64,000 bases of DNA. Origin: Arthrobotrys musiformis. Its lineage: Eukaryota > Ascomycota > Orbiliomycetes > Orbiliales > Orbiliaceae. Positions 22,922 to 34,307 of this stretch are shown one piece after another. Each line of letters begins with the position of its first letter. Within the stretch, counting starts at the first letter, position 1. The stretch lies in assembly GCA_036971715.1 (NCBI GenBank), contig JAVHJL010000001.1:4836001-4900000 (forward strand), given 5' to 3'. A model generated the notes under the pieces. It saw only the letters and a list, made by a program, of their open reading frames with translations, ran no database searches and was not told the origin of the DNA. The position numbers and the translations under genes are program-made.

Positions 22922-22938
22922 GGCCTCGAATCCAGGCC
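22922..22938 (+). repeat. Dispersed hairpin motif, copy 6 (variant stem)
   Basis: GGCCT-CGAATCC-AGGCC: the same loop geometry with a compensatory C/G change in the stem relative to GGTCT...AGACC. Confidence 0.5.
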
Positions 22939-23059
22939 CTATGTTACAACCCCACCAGAAAAGGTCATGAGCTTATAATAATAATCACTTACTACTTTCG
23001 AGACTTAAATTTGCTTGTCAATCTATATCTATACATGAATTTGATGTGCCTCTTGCAGT

Positions 23060-23630
23060 CGACTAGTCTGCATATCAAAACTAGTTGGGTCTGCTTCGGA
23101 GGAAAAATACAAAGAAGAGATGCAGAGGTTAAAAAGGTCTATGGAGGTAGTGTACAATTTCACCGATGCTTGAGTGTGTGAGCATAAGATGAAGTATAAG
23201 AGTATGACATATTTTACTCTTTTTCGTAGAAATATCAGCGACAGTAATATTGCCTTAAGTGGTGCCAAAGAAGAGTTCTAAAGGGTTCATTTTTTGGAAG
23301 ACTATCCGGAGGTAAGATCCTTATTCCCCACGTTAACGTTTACAAGAATTGGTCCAGATCTAACGAGCCGGCTTGAATAGGTTCTTGCCTTATTGTAGGG
23401 GGGGTATACAAATGATGTCGGTGAAGCCGTTACAAAACTGATAAGTCACCTGGAGGATCGAGCTGCGTATACTAAGAACCTACTGGAGACTCTCAGGAAA
23501 AAGAAACAGGCGCAGGAGGAGGTGGACAAAATTTCTAAGTATTGCGCCACGCTCAGGGAGTCGTTCCTAACGATAAACCATTATAATATTATAATATTAT
23601 CCAAACCAGGCATTTGACCCGGCCTCCCGA
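23060..23630 (+). pseudogene. Decayed gene encoding a coiled-coil protein (tentative)
   Basis: Three protein-like blocks follow one another. The first ends EEKYKEEMQRLKRSME and is followed by a weak GTAGTG. The second reads NISDSNIALSGAKEEF, then a TAA, then RVHFLEDYPE in the same frame up to a GTAAGA donor at 23331. After a TTGTAG acceptor at 23398 the third reads GGYTNDVGEAVTKLISHLED and continues with a Lys/Glu-rich amphipathic stretch (ETLRKKKQAQEEVDKISKY), ending near 23617. The in-frame stop and the apparent frame shift between blocks one and two argue for a broken gene. No family recognised. Confidence 0.35.
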
Positions 23631-25070
23631 TGGCCTAAAGTCAAGGCTTAATCCTGGAAATTTCGAAAGGCTTCTGGGCAATGAATAGCGTACTGTAGTA
23701 GCTACCCGTTCTGGGCAGCCTATATACTTTCATGTATCCAAAACACACGCCAATAATATCGGCTCAATTTTGTTCTGTTTCGAGGACCCTCATGTCTATA
23801 TATAATTTAAAAAGACTTTATAATGTAGGACGACAGCTCCGTCGACGTGAAGTTCAGTTAATTTAAGTTAGATTTTTATCGAATATATATATATACAGAT
23901 AACCTTCGGGGTTGTGCTCTAAAGGGGTCTCTAAAACCTGGTTGATCACGTCAAGCTGGGTACCCGGGTTGACAACGCTCCATAGAGCTAGATACCGCAT
24001 CTCTAAATTACAAAACTTGACAGAATTTTTAACGTATCGAGATATCTAGTCGCTAAAGGGTAGTTAGCTGAACTATTGACACGCACATCTCTCGAAAATT
24101 CTTTTTTGTCCAAAGATGAGGCGATAATTATGTATGCCTTAATTTCTAGGGTGCGTTGTCCTCGTTGGATTCCTCCAGCAGCCTTCGGGGCCGAACTGCA
24201 GCTTCGCCGTCGGTTTATTGATCAGAGCTAGAAATATGAGACCTTCGAATTTCGCTATCGAAATACCTACGTAATCGATAATCCGCCTAGTACAGTGCAG
24301 TACTGTCCACCAAGGCTTATATTTAACTGGATCTATATATATATATAGCGATACTAGAGCTAGAGGTTGAGCTGAACATACAAGCGAAGCTCGTTTAGAA
24401 GCACTTCGGGCTGCTTATCCATTTGCGCTCGTATTTTAGGTCGAGGATTCGTACGGCGCATTCGTCAGCAGTTGAGTCAGAACCCGGCCCGGTGGTTAAA
24501 GATCTGCACCTTCGGGGCCAACCGGCAGGTTTTTAAGTCCCACCGATTCGGTTGTATTGTCTCGGTCGGCTATAACAGTCGGCCCTGGGATTACAGTTCG
24601 CTGTTAATGCAATCCGGGCTTGGAAAGCTTGTGTGAGTAACCTTAACCTTAACCAACGATCTAACGTTACGCAATAAGCCAGGGATCACAGAGCTGGTTG
24701 CATTGCAGGATTCAAAAATACGGTGAAGCTAGGTCTGAGCTATGGCATATGCATGCAACGTAAACGTATAACGGTGGATTGGGTATATAAATGGCCAAGG
24801 GACCGCCCAGATCTTCTTATTCATCAATTCGAAAGTATCTACATCCAACGACGACGTCTTTTCTCAAAATTTACAATTATAATAAATTTCCATATTAGAT
24901 TGGATTGTGTGCTCAACAATTGCAATATACACTTATAGAGTCTTCCGGAACCCGAGAATCCATTGGGACCTTGCCAAAATATACATAATCTCGAAATTAT
25001 ATCTTCAATTGAAACTTATATTAAAATAGGAATCCATTGAAGAATCTATATAATCGGGATATAATACAAA

Positions 25071-26414
25071 ATGGCCTCCCCCAAAATCGCAATCGTCGGC
25101 GCCGGCCTCTCCGGGCTCTCGCTGTCCCTCTTCATAACCCGCCTGCTCCCAGCAGCCTCCGTCAAGATCTACGAAGTCCGCCCGTCAACCCATCCCTACA
25201 CCTCAGGCACCATAAACCTCACCCCAAACGCCCTAAGGGTCTTAGACCACCTGGGTATTTACAAATCCCTAATCCCGCAGGGATTCAACTTCGACAACCT
25301 CACATTACTGAACCACCAATTCGATTTCTTGGCATCGATCCCCATCGCCGGGATTTCCGAGTTCGAGTATCAAAGTCTTAGAATCGAGCGGAGGATCGTG
25401 CATTCCGCCTTACTACAAAAGGTGCAGGAACAACCCCAGATCGAAATCGTGTATGATTCAAAATGCGAGGCCGTGGAGGAATCAGATACGGCAGTAACGA
25501 TAACTTTCACAAACGGCGCATCTGTCAGTGCGGATATACTGATAGCCTGCGACGGCATCCACTCCACCGTTCGAAAATCCTTCGTCAAAGACCCTAACGA
25601 CTGCGATCCGAAGTATATGGGCCAAATCTCCATCGGCGGATTTATTACAAAATCCCAAATCCAGGAGTTCAACGTCAACAATAATCCGTACCCACTGATG
25701 ATGTTTGGACCCGAAACGAGCACGGGGGCAAATTTCATGGTATGGCCTTACAACCAAGAAGGCGATAAATTCACCTTCTTCAGCACTCTTTCAAAGCCTG
25801 AGGAAGAAAAGGACTGGAAGTTATTATACTCGGAGAACAAACAGAACTTGAAAAAGATCATGGAAGAAACCTTTGTTTCAGAAGATTCACCGTGGAACGA
25901 GATGGTTAAGAAAACGATCGAGTTCTCTGCAGTCGATGGGTACAGGTTTTGGCCGTTTTATTTACATTCCATGCCTGAGAAGTTGTATTCTGAGAAAGCC
26001 AGGGTGATAATGGTCGGTGATGCGGCGCATGCTATGCCGCCGAGTGGTGGGCAGGGCGCGGCGATGGCATTCGAAGATGCAGAAACGCTGGCATACTCTC
26101 TCGCCGCTGCCTTCACGGGGGAAGAAGGCACCAATACCCTACAAACTCAGGAAATTCTATCAAAGTGGAGCGATCATAGAATCGCAAGGATGAAGACGAT
26201 GCAGGAAATGAACAAGAGGATGTCGGATATGAGGAAAGGAAGTTCTGGAAGCACTTCGGGATTTATGTTTACCGTCAAAGTGTGGGCTATCTGGCTACTT
26301 GGTTTGTTGGGGGTGTTGGGTAGAACGAGGAGGGCTATCAACAACTACGATGCGAAAAAGGAGGCTGCAGTGTTCCTGGGTGAGGGGGTGGTAGCTCGAC
26401 TAACTGAAGAGTAA
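25071..26414 (+). CDS. FAD-dependent monooxygenase (salicylate hydroxylase-like, group A)
   Basis: Single exon, 447 aa. The N-terminal dinucleotide-binding motif is IAIVGAGLSGLSLSLF (GxGxxG, residues 6-21). The DG motif is ILIACDGIHSTVRK near 160-175. The second FAD motif is VIMVGDAAHAMPPSGGQGAAMAFEDA near 310-335. These three in this order define class A flavoprotein hydroxylases, which use NAD(P)H and O2 to hydroxylate aromatic or related substrates. A hydrophobic stretch near the C-terminus (VWAIWLLGLLGVLG) could anchor the protein to a membrane. Substrate not predictable; no biosynthetic cluster partners flank it. Confidence 0.9.
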   Translation: MASPKIAIVGAGLSGLSLSLFITRLLPAASVKIYEVRPSTHPYTSGTINLTPNALRVLDHLGIYKSLIPQGFNFDNLTLLNHQFDFLASIPIAGISEFEYQSLRIERRIVHSALLQKVQEQPQIEIVYDSKCEAVEESDTAVTITFTNGASVSADILIACDGIHSTVRKSFVKDPNDCDPKYMGQISIGGFITKSQIQEFNVNNNPYPLMMFGPETSTGANFMVWPYNQEGDKFTFFSTLSKPEEEKDWKLLYSENKQNLKKIMEETFVSEDSPWNEMVKKTIEFSAVDGYRFWPFYLHSMPEKLYSEKARVIMVGDAAHAMPPSGGQGAAMAFEDAETLAYSLAAAFTGEEGTNTLQTQEILSKWSDHRIARMKTMQEMNKRMSDMRKGSSGSTSGFMFTVKVWAIWLLGLLGVLGRTRRAINNYDAKKEAAVFLGEGVVARLTEE

Positions 26415-26923
26415 ATAATCGCCAGACTGTTTCTACTGTTGGGGGCATGGCGTTCTGTAAGGTATCATAGAATGGGAAGGAAATAGAGTCTTGTTTCGGG
26501 CCGGTTCTTATTTCAAGTGCATTGCGTGTCTTTGGGTTTTAGGTTGTTGGATTGTATTGAATGCTTTCTGATGTTATTTACCGCCGATGTTAACTTCTAT
26601 AGTTTATTTAGTTATCTTGTTAGACAGAATGAATTCTCTTGATGCATGCGAGTATTAAAAATGTTCATAAAGTTACCCCTGCCCGCTCGATGAAGCCTCT
26701 CTCACGATACTGTATCCCGCCCCCTTGTTTGTAGGTACTTACATAGCATACGCTATACGCATGACAAAACGCAGTTTAGGAAGAAAAGGACGTAGAAAAA
26801 GAGACGCATATTGAAAATGGAATTCATCTTATAATTACAAGTCGCACACACTGATGAAGACTTTTCAGATAAAAAATTGTTTTTTTCCAAGTATGCAAAG
26901 AAATGAATAGCTGACATATTGCT
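26415..26923. other. Convergent 3' region between the monooxygenase and SPT5
   Basis: Nothing recognised. Confidence 0.6.
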
Positions 26924-29900
26924 TTAGGAGTACCCCGGAGCATCGTCATCGTCGTCATTGCCCCATGCTCCAGGCGTTTTCGCACTGCTATACCCACCAG
27001 TCTGGGGGGTTGGCGCGTCATAATAGCGCCGAGAGTCGCCACCGGACGCACCTGGGGTAGCAGCGGTGGTCGGCCCTCCAGGAGTAGGAGCGTCCCAGGC
27101 GTTTGCGCGCGGTGTAGGGGCTGAGACTGGAGGGGTTGGGGCGCTGAGGCCGCCGGGTGTTGGGGCAGATAAACCGCTGGCACCAGGAGTAGCTGCGGTG
27201 TAGCCTCCGGAAAACTCGGGGCTGGTAGCGTTATAGCCAGCAGGAGTTCTTGCTATAGTAGAAGAGCTATTTCCATACGAGTCATTCCACTGGTCGTTGA
27301 CGCTTGACAAAGATCGAGCGGGCGTCTTGGAGCCACTGTCCCAAGCTGTACCGCCGTCTCTTGGGCCCGGCTCCCCGGACCCGTAATGTGGGGTTCTGTT
27401 ACCTGGGTTCCAGGCGGGCGTACGGCCACCAGATCCCCCGACAGTCTGGCCGTATGATGTACGTGACCCGTCGTTATCGCCTCGGTATGGATCTGAGGTT
27501 CGGCTTCCATCTCTGTACGGGTTCGAAGTACGACTTCCATCTCTGTATGGGTCTGAAGTGCGGCTTCCGTCATTCGCGTTGTAGGCCGGGGTCTTGGACC
27601 CGCTCGCCCAAGCAGGGGTTCTTCCACCATCTCCAGCTCCGCCGGCCCAAGCGGGTGTTCGTGCGCCGCCACCGCTGCCCCCGTGGGCACCAGCTGGTGT
27701 TCTCGAGCCGGCCCAGGCGCTGGAGCCGGCTGGTGTTCTGCTTCCAGACCAGCTGCTACCTCCAGCATTGCTATTGCTAGAGCCGTAGGAGCTGCTGCCA
27801 CCACTGCCACCAAAGCCCTTCTTCGGTTGTACAAACTCAGCGTAGCTCAAGATTCTACCAGTGCCACCCCTAAAGAAAGAAAAAATCAGTATGTTGGGAA
27901 ATATGTAAAATCAGGGGGTAACGGGGAGCGTACTCTTTGAAACCGAGCTTGACTTTCTCGATGGTGATGGTCTTATTTTTAGAGTGAAGTTCAATACGAG
28001 CGGTCGTGTCGGTCGCATCCTTTACTATACCTAACAGACCCTTGTATGGACCCTGTCTAACATGAACCGTCTGCCCGAGGATTCTATCGCGTCCACCCTG
28101 GCGTGGAATGATGGGCGGAGCCATATTTCCACCGGGTTTCTTCGACATCTCTGGCATTTTGGAGAGATCGGGGCCGGAACTAGCGACCCGACCCCCTTTG
28201 GCAATCATGGTAGCGAGGTTGTTCGTTCTAGCGACGAAGATACCGCCTGTCTCGCCCTGCAGCTCCTTGCTGTGAATAAAGGCGAAGCCTCTGTACAAGT
28301 GGTGAATAACACCGGAGCGATTTTCTCCGCCTGCGATCTCCTTGACGGTATCTTCAATACGAATATCGGAGCCGTTTCGATCGGTAGCGACGGCATCCTT
28401 TCGTCGTGGGGGGATTTTAGCAGCGACCTGTGATGGGAGAATTGTTCGAGTCGCGCCCTCTTGATCGAGAACCTTGAGAGATTCTCGATCAATCTTGATG
28501 ATACAGGCGACAGTTGTGGCGCTGGAAGCAAATTAGCTAAAGCTCTCGTAACGGCGTAGTTTTGGGTAACATACTTAAGCTGAATAAGATCCCAAAGATC
28601 GTATTTTCCTGCTGCAGCTCCCATGCCACCGCTGTCGGATGCCTCTCTCAAATCCCTGGAGAAGACCGTAATCTCACCCATGGAAAGATCGCTCAAAAAT
28701 GTAACCCGATCGTCGACAATCTTGACAACCATACCAACTTCATCCCGGTATCTACTTCCTCCCATGACCTTGACATGGTCACCTTCCTTGAACCTCTTAC
28801 GCAGGCCCTTAAAGGGGACATCAATATCCTTTCCTTTAAGCGGACCTTCTTGGACACTCATCGAAACAATGTCCGCTCTAACACGAGTGACCTTTCCAAC
28901 CATACCAGCCTGTTCGCCGGAATATACTTCGACCATATCGCCAGGTTGGTAGGGAGCGTACTTGTCCGTAGAGGCCTTTAATGATTGTGAAAGGGCTTGC
29001 AGATCCAGACTTTCATTTCCATCTCCAGTACTTGCGAATTTGGTTACCTCCTCCAGTTTTGGATTGACGTTCTCTAGTTGCAAGGCTGTGACACGGACAT
29101 CCTTGACCAAGTATCCGCCCTCGTAAGTCTCACCCTGGAAATTGAAAATACCACGTCTGGTTGACGTTAGGTCTCTTTCATGATGCTTTCTAGCTTCTGC
29201 CTCAGAGAACAACCTTTGAGGCGGCCTAACCGCACCCACAGATCGCTTTCTCTTCCCAGCCGCGTCGGTTCCGTCGTCTCTTGCACCGTAGTCAATACGA
29301 GGGACAGCGCGGATATTGAGAATCTGCCCACTTTGCTCCACATCCACAACCTGTGCCAAATCTCCCTGATATTTGCCACGTTTGAATCGGACGAAAGTTC
29401 CGGGCGTGATCTCAGCCTTTTTCTGTACGCGTAAGAGATCCGGCATTTCGTCGACGGGGACCAAGATCATTCCGGATCGAGCGTAGACATTTGGGATATT
29501 AGTGAGGGCAGTCAGAACGTCGGCTTGTCGGCGAGCTTCGACGTAGACAAACCCTTGCATCGACTGCCCTCTCTCAAGAACGGAGATAATGTTGAGAGCA
29601 TTCCTGGTGCCCTTCATATCCTGGACTTTCTTCATTATGGTAAAAACAGCCTCCTTTTCCTTGCCGGGTTTGCACTTCACACCCCAAATTGATGGATCGT
29701 TGACTGATGGCAGTAGCAATCGTTTAGGGGTAACGGTAGATGCATCTCCAAGGCGGTGTCCTCGTCGTCCCCCGTGACGATCACGAATATCGGCAGCAAC
29801 CTTCTCGAGGTCCTCGGCAAAATCAGCTTGATTTTGACGATCGAGCTGTCTGTGGAGCCGGTCGTCCCCTGCCCTGTGGCGCAAAGCTTCGTCGTCGTCA

Positions 29901-30374
29901 CCTGGGGCAATAAAATCGGCCTCCATCTCGTCGTCTTCTTCGTCGTCGACCTCGTCATCTTCGTCAACCTCGGCCATGGTATCGAGGAAAGGATTGTGTG
30001 CTCGTCTTTGCCCTCTTCGCCGGCGCTATCATCAAGTACCATGTTAGCATAAAATAAAAAGTGACAAACGAGCCAGATCAGCATACTGGTCCTTCATCGT
30101 CCTCATCCTCGTCGTCATCCTCATCCTCATCATCATCTTCATCTTCTTCTAGATCCTCAATCTCGTCATCTTCATTCGCGCCATTGCTTTTATTTCGCGA
30201 TTTGTCCCGTCCTGTAGCCTTCGGCGCGTTTTCATCGTCGTCCCCTTCGTCATCTTCATCGTCACTTGGCGCTCGCCTCTGTCGCTTCTCGGGACGTGGA
30301 TCTTCTTCTTCTTCGCCGAAATCATCGTCATCTTCTTCGTCCGAGTGAAGGTTTGCATCTCGTATATTCGACAT
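26924..30374 (-). CDS. SPT5: Transcription elongation factor Spt5
   Basis: Four exons: 30374-30087, 30025-28575, 28521-27934, 27869-26924; all junctions keep frame; 1090 aa. An acidic N-terminus is followed by the conserved basic patch and AHNPFLDTMAEVDED. Next come the NGN domain (PSIWGVKCKPGKEKEAVFTI, ending PVDEMPDLL) and KOW repeats (VRFKRGKYQGDLAQV; MVEVYSGEQAGMVGKVTRV; VKVMGGSRYRDEVGMVVKI; VHVRQGPYKGLLGIV). The C-terminal region has SRTPA/TPAW repeats like the Cdk9/Bur1-phosphorylated CTR, followed by an APTP/AATPGA block. With Spt4 it forms DSIF on RNA polymerase II. Three tandem GSRTSDPYRD-type units lack the usual Thr-Pro site. Confidence 0.97.
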
Positions 30375-31211
30375 CGTTACGGTTTCTGTGATATGTAAAA
30401 CTTCGTTTCAGGTAGTCGTGTCAAAGGGGAGGCTGGGTTGAGTTGAGGTTGATCGTGGCGAGTTGATCGTGTATATAGGAAAGAACGAAACGGAAGGAGC
30501 TTGAACCGCGAGTCCGAGTAGATATACAACTCTCTCAGCACGGCAAGGATCCAATTGATGAGTAATTCAAGCGTCCAATTGCCTGTAAGAGAGGCAGCAG
30601 GACAGTGGCGGCGTTTGTAGTGATGCGATGGAAGGGTTTTGATACCGCTGGGGAGGCCGGAAGGAGAGAAAAGCGAGAGAGGTTAATCAGAGGAAGAAGA
30701 AGGCCAGCTGGTGTTGCGGCGAAGCGATGATCACAACCCAGACCACCCAACGCCGCCAAGCTCGGCCATCAGCAATCCATTCGAATTCTGAAGAGCCAGA
30801 GGACTAGCTTGTTTTCGCATCGACATTACAAGTCGGTGCTGCGGGAGGACGCCGTCTCGCCGTATTCGACTATCGGCAGGTTGTTAAGTGCCTCCTAAGC
30901 CGGCTATCAGAAGGCATTTCTCACAGTAACATCAATCGAAATCCACCAGCAACTGGAAGCAGCGAGGCTTGCACTTAAATTCGACTTGTTTCGATTGAGC
31001 AAACGCTAGCTCTCACAGGTCACGGCGTGTCGTTGGGAAGGACTCCTGGCGATGTGGACAGGCAAAACTTAAAACGGTATTTACTATTTCGATGATATCA
31101 AAAAAAAAAAACTTCGGCTCGAACTAACGTAAATATTTGATAGGGACTGCATTGAAGTCGAGCTTGAAACTGGCTTGAAACCACTACGTTCATTGCATTT
31201 AGAGATATTAT
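30375..31211. other. Divergent promoter region of SPT5 and the Rrn9-like gene
   Basis: No coding frame supported. Two essential-type transcription genes are read away from each other here. Confidence 0.6.
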
Positions 31212-32465
31212 ATGTCTATTGAAGCCATGGCGTCTTCATCACACAGGCGTGGGTCCATGGCGTCCACCTCGCAGAAGAAAGGGTTGGCTAGCGCGAAGAG
31301 GTCAAAAGGCTATGATGAAGGGGGAGAGGAAGAGCCTAAGAGACTGGATAGGCTCCAAGTAGAAGAGCATGTCCAGCTCCTGCAAGCCTTGGACGAAAGA
31401 TTGAGAGAGGATCTGGCCCACCATCTGCTCATGACCTTTCATACCAATAAACATTATGAGCAAGATCTAAAGACTGCTTCCGCTGATGCAGACCCAACAG
31501 ACGAGCAGGCGGGTAGCAGTACTAAGGATGTTGCCCCCGATTTAAATCGGGGCCGTGGCAGGGGAATTAAACCGACAAGCCTTCTACCGCGGTGGCGAGC
31601 CTGGCCACTGCCTCTTGAGAAGACTCCACGACCGGAACCAGGATATATATCCTCTAGCCCCCTACAAGACTGTTTACTTGCGACTACGTTGCGTTATGCA
31701 TCAGCGCAAATGAGGATGAGGAAAGGTTTAGCTGAATTTTCAGCTGACGATGCCAACTCCGAAGCTTTATGCGGTCCAGCAATTGAACGTATCGTGGCTT
31801 CATTTGATCGAATGCTCGCTGGCATCTATCGGAGTCGGGAAGGTTATGCTGCGGATCAAGCGAGTCAAAATTTAGATGCATTGCTACGTAGGAGGAAGAA
31901 GAGGCATCGCACATCCCGCGAGCCCCTGCGTGCGGATGACATGGTCATCAGCGAGCAGAAAACAGATGTCCCAAGACGAACGACATCCCAAGTCTACCGA
32001 CAGGGATCCCAACGGTTATTGACTGCAACAGATGTGTTCCAACATGCTCTGGTTCAGTCTTTCCCACGTGGGGTACTCCAGAGGGCCAGTGATAGATTGG
32101 GGATTTTGCTGCAGCAGCCTCGAAATGCGGATCACGCCAGCTACATCACGCTGGTTGAATCGAAACAGCAGTCACCCCAGCCTGGGTCTTTGGACGATGT
32201 ATCCACCGTTGACGTAGACGGGATGGGGTGTTTAACCCCCATGTTCCTTGGAACCGATACCGAACGTGTACACATGGGGGGCAAATATATTACTCGATCA
32301 ATGTGGGAGACTTGGGACGAACGAAGAACCCAGGTCGCCGAGGAAGGTTGTTTTAGTCGTGACGGGTTTCTAGAAGAGATACCGGAACAAGGGAGGACCA
32401 ACAAGAAACGTCGACAAATGCATAAAGAAAAGAAGCTCCAGGAGCTGGAGGCTCATGCTGCCTGA
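31212..32465 (+). CDS. Rrn9-domain protein, RNA polymerase I initiation factor-like
   Basis: Single exon, 417 aa. The central block LLPRWRAWPLPLEKTPRPE followed by LQDCLLATTLRYASAQMR resembles the Trp-x-x-Trp-Pro-Leu-Pro core of fungal Rrn9-domain proteins, and the upstream helix (LREDLAHHLLMTFHTNKHYE) fits the same family. In yeast Rrn9 belongs to the upstream activating factor that recruits Pol I to rDNA. The rest is basic and disordered (LLRRRKKRHRTSREP), ending in a Lys-rich tail (NKKRRQMHKEKKLQELE), consistent with a nuclear protein. The second Met (31227) is in a better start context. Assignment rests on motif recall only. Confidence 0.55.
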   Translation: MSIEAMASSSHRRGSMASTSQKKGLASAKRSKGYDEGGEEEPKRLDRLQVEEHVQLLQALDERLREDLAHHLLMTFHTNKHYEQDLKTASADADPTDEQAGSSTKDVAPDLNRGRGRGIKPTSLLPRWRAWPLPLEKTPRPEPGYISSSPLQDCLLATTLRYASAQMRMRKGLAEFSADDANSEALCGPAIERIVASFDRMLAGIYRSREGYAADQASQNLDALLRRRKKRHRTSREPLRADDMVISEQKTDVPRRTTSQVYRQGSQRLLTATDVFQHALVQSFPRGVLQRASDRLGILLQQPRNADHASYITLVESKQQSPQPGSLDDVSTVDVDGMGCLTPMFLGTDTERVHMGGKYITRSMWETWDERRTQVAEEGCFSRDGFLEEIPEQGRTNKKRRQMHKEKKLQELEAHAA

Positions 32466-34307
32466 TCTTCGTGGCGGCATCGGTTCAAGCTATAGCTGCA
32501 TATAATTTATCTGCGTGGGGTAGATGCCTCCCCACATCGGGCCACTCTATTGCCTGCAGCAGCGAAGGCACCATGGCAGACTCCAAATTTATTTTCGCCT
32601 CATGCATCGAAGTTTGGGGGCTTTGGAACGAGCCAATTCCTAGACATGAGCGTCGTAAGAATCTGAGTTACAATGCTCCTTTTGCCGTGCCGAGGGTACT
32701 GCGAGTAAGGCGCGAAATTAGAAACACACGATACCCCAATGCACGATTCCTGCAGCGACACATGGCAGCATCTGCACTTTCCTTGCCGTACCCGTCCCGG
32801 TCCACCGAAGTGCAATTCAGACAGGGTCGAGCCAGATCCTTTGCCCTACGAATTTACTCAATCGGAGACACGGGGCAGGGGTGGTTGAGCCCTGGATCCC
32901 CATTAAAAGAACAATGGACGTGATGCGATAAGACCCCTTCTTTAGCTAGGCTGAAGTCTCGGTTTGCGAAACCATTTGATTTAAGCGGCGCAAGTAGTGC
33001 ACTGGTCATGATGAAAAAAAAAATTACCGATGAACCAACTTTATCTTCCGCGTCCTCGTATATCCCGCATATCCTTCCTCCCTTCGACCAGTTCGAACCT
33101 TCTCGTCATTTTGGTCGGTTTGGCCCTCTGAGTTGGCGGCCTACTTTGCATCAATTCCGATGCACCCGACATGCATTTTGGCCAGGATAAAACTTGGACT
33201 CCTCCACAACATCTTACTCCCTTTTTGATTCATTCTGGGGCGGGCTGATCTCAGATACAATTCGAGATTCCAGCTACCTAAACTTACCACTCGGCCTGGC
33301 GTGAGATTACGGTGGCCGTTCTGCACAGCCAGGGATCTCACAGGACTGCCTCTGAGCTTGCCTATGTGGCGACGCAGGAGGGAAGGAGCATAGGCATATT
33401 ACCGAAGCAAACGTCTGCGGAGTCCCAACCATCTTTTTGACCGAAACGTTCCACAACAGCATGATGAACTACTGGCATGGCACTTGAAGTTTCTAGCCAG
33501 ATGCAGCTTGTCTATGATACGATTTCGGAGGTGAGTTTTTGTTCCTCAAACCGCCCGTAGGTAGCACTTGAAACTTCGGAATGCTTACTGTGTACCCTTT
33601 TAGCCTCCGGCCCCGCGTATTTTCTCTTAATCTTCTTTACTTAACCCCAAATACCTTGCCTGGCTCAATGAGCGGTAAATTTCGTTATGCGCACGCAATA
33701 AGTAGAGAACCACATAAATGCGGGAAGGGTGGCCTCGTGCACATATATATTCTTCTTGCACCTCGGGTTCTTCAGCAGTCGGTCATTCCGAAACCTTTTT
33801 TTCCAGCACTAGTTGTAGCCGTGACTACTAGTTATTCGCCCCCCGAGCGCAGTCGATACCAGTTTTACCCTTCAAGTCTCTCCTTCAGACGCCTGTTCGA
33901 CAAGACCTTTAGTTTCCTCGCCACAGACCTTTTCAGCTCGAGATTCATCAACTGTCTCTCGCTAAGCCGACCACAGACCCTTTCATTGGCCGTCCTCTGG
34001 TTCTCAGTCCAGTAGCCGCAGAGCTTGCTCGCCTATCACTCCGCTCCGCACAGACCCTCCATCGCTTGCTAGGCTGAAAGATCTTGGCTCTGAATTGAAG
34101 CCAGTCTGCTGCTTCAGATTTACCTCAGATTCGACGGGTAACAGTGTTTCTCCGTACCCGGCTGGGTGCTCCTTTCGCATTTATACCATTGTTCGGAATA
34201 TCCTTCTCCCAGATCTATTCTAGTCCGACCACATCCCACCCTCTATTCTGTTCCGGGGCCGCTCACCGTACGTCAACATCTTGCCCGGCCAAAATATCAC
34301 TCCGACA
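32466..34307. other. Long upstream region of an F-box gene
   Basis: A frame at 32471-32923 lacks an ATG at its start and looks like chance. The last 700 bases are CT-rich and probably contain the promoter and leader of the F-box gene. Confidence 0.5.

Larger units (their letters stand above)
22729..25070. other. Gene-poor region
   Basis: Apart from a decayed coiled-coil frame at about 23060-23630 and a hairpin motif at 22922, no gene is supported. A weak tRNA/SINE-like stretch lies near 24490-24545. A short frame starting at an ATG at 22792 (MSSANFYLMWNSH) may belong with the decayed gene. Confidence 0.45.

Noticed and set aside
24636..24652. CCTTAACCTTAACC, telomere-like
   Set aside because: Only two units, and they are TTAAGG, not the common fungal TTAGGG repeat; no other telomeric sign nearby.
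27253..27834. Long frames on both strands over the SPT5 C-terminal region
   Set aside because: Shadows of the repetitive, GC-rich CTR coding sequence.
32471..32923. 150-codon frame directly after the Rrn9-like gene
   Set aside because: It opens without an ATG, starts six bases after the previous stop and shows no recognisable protein character; likely 3' UTR.
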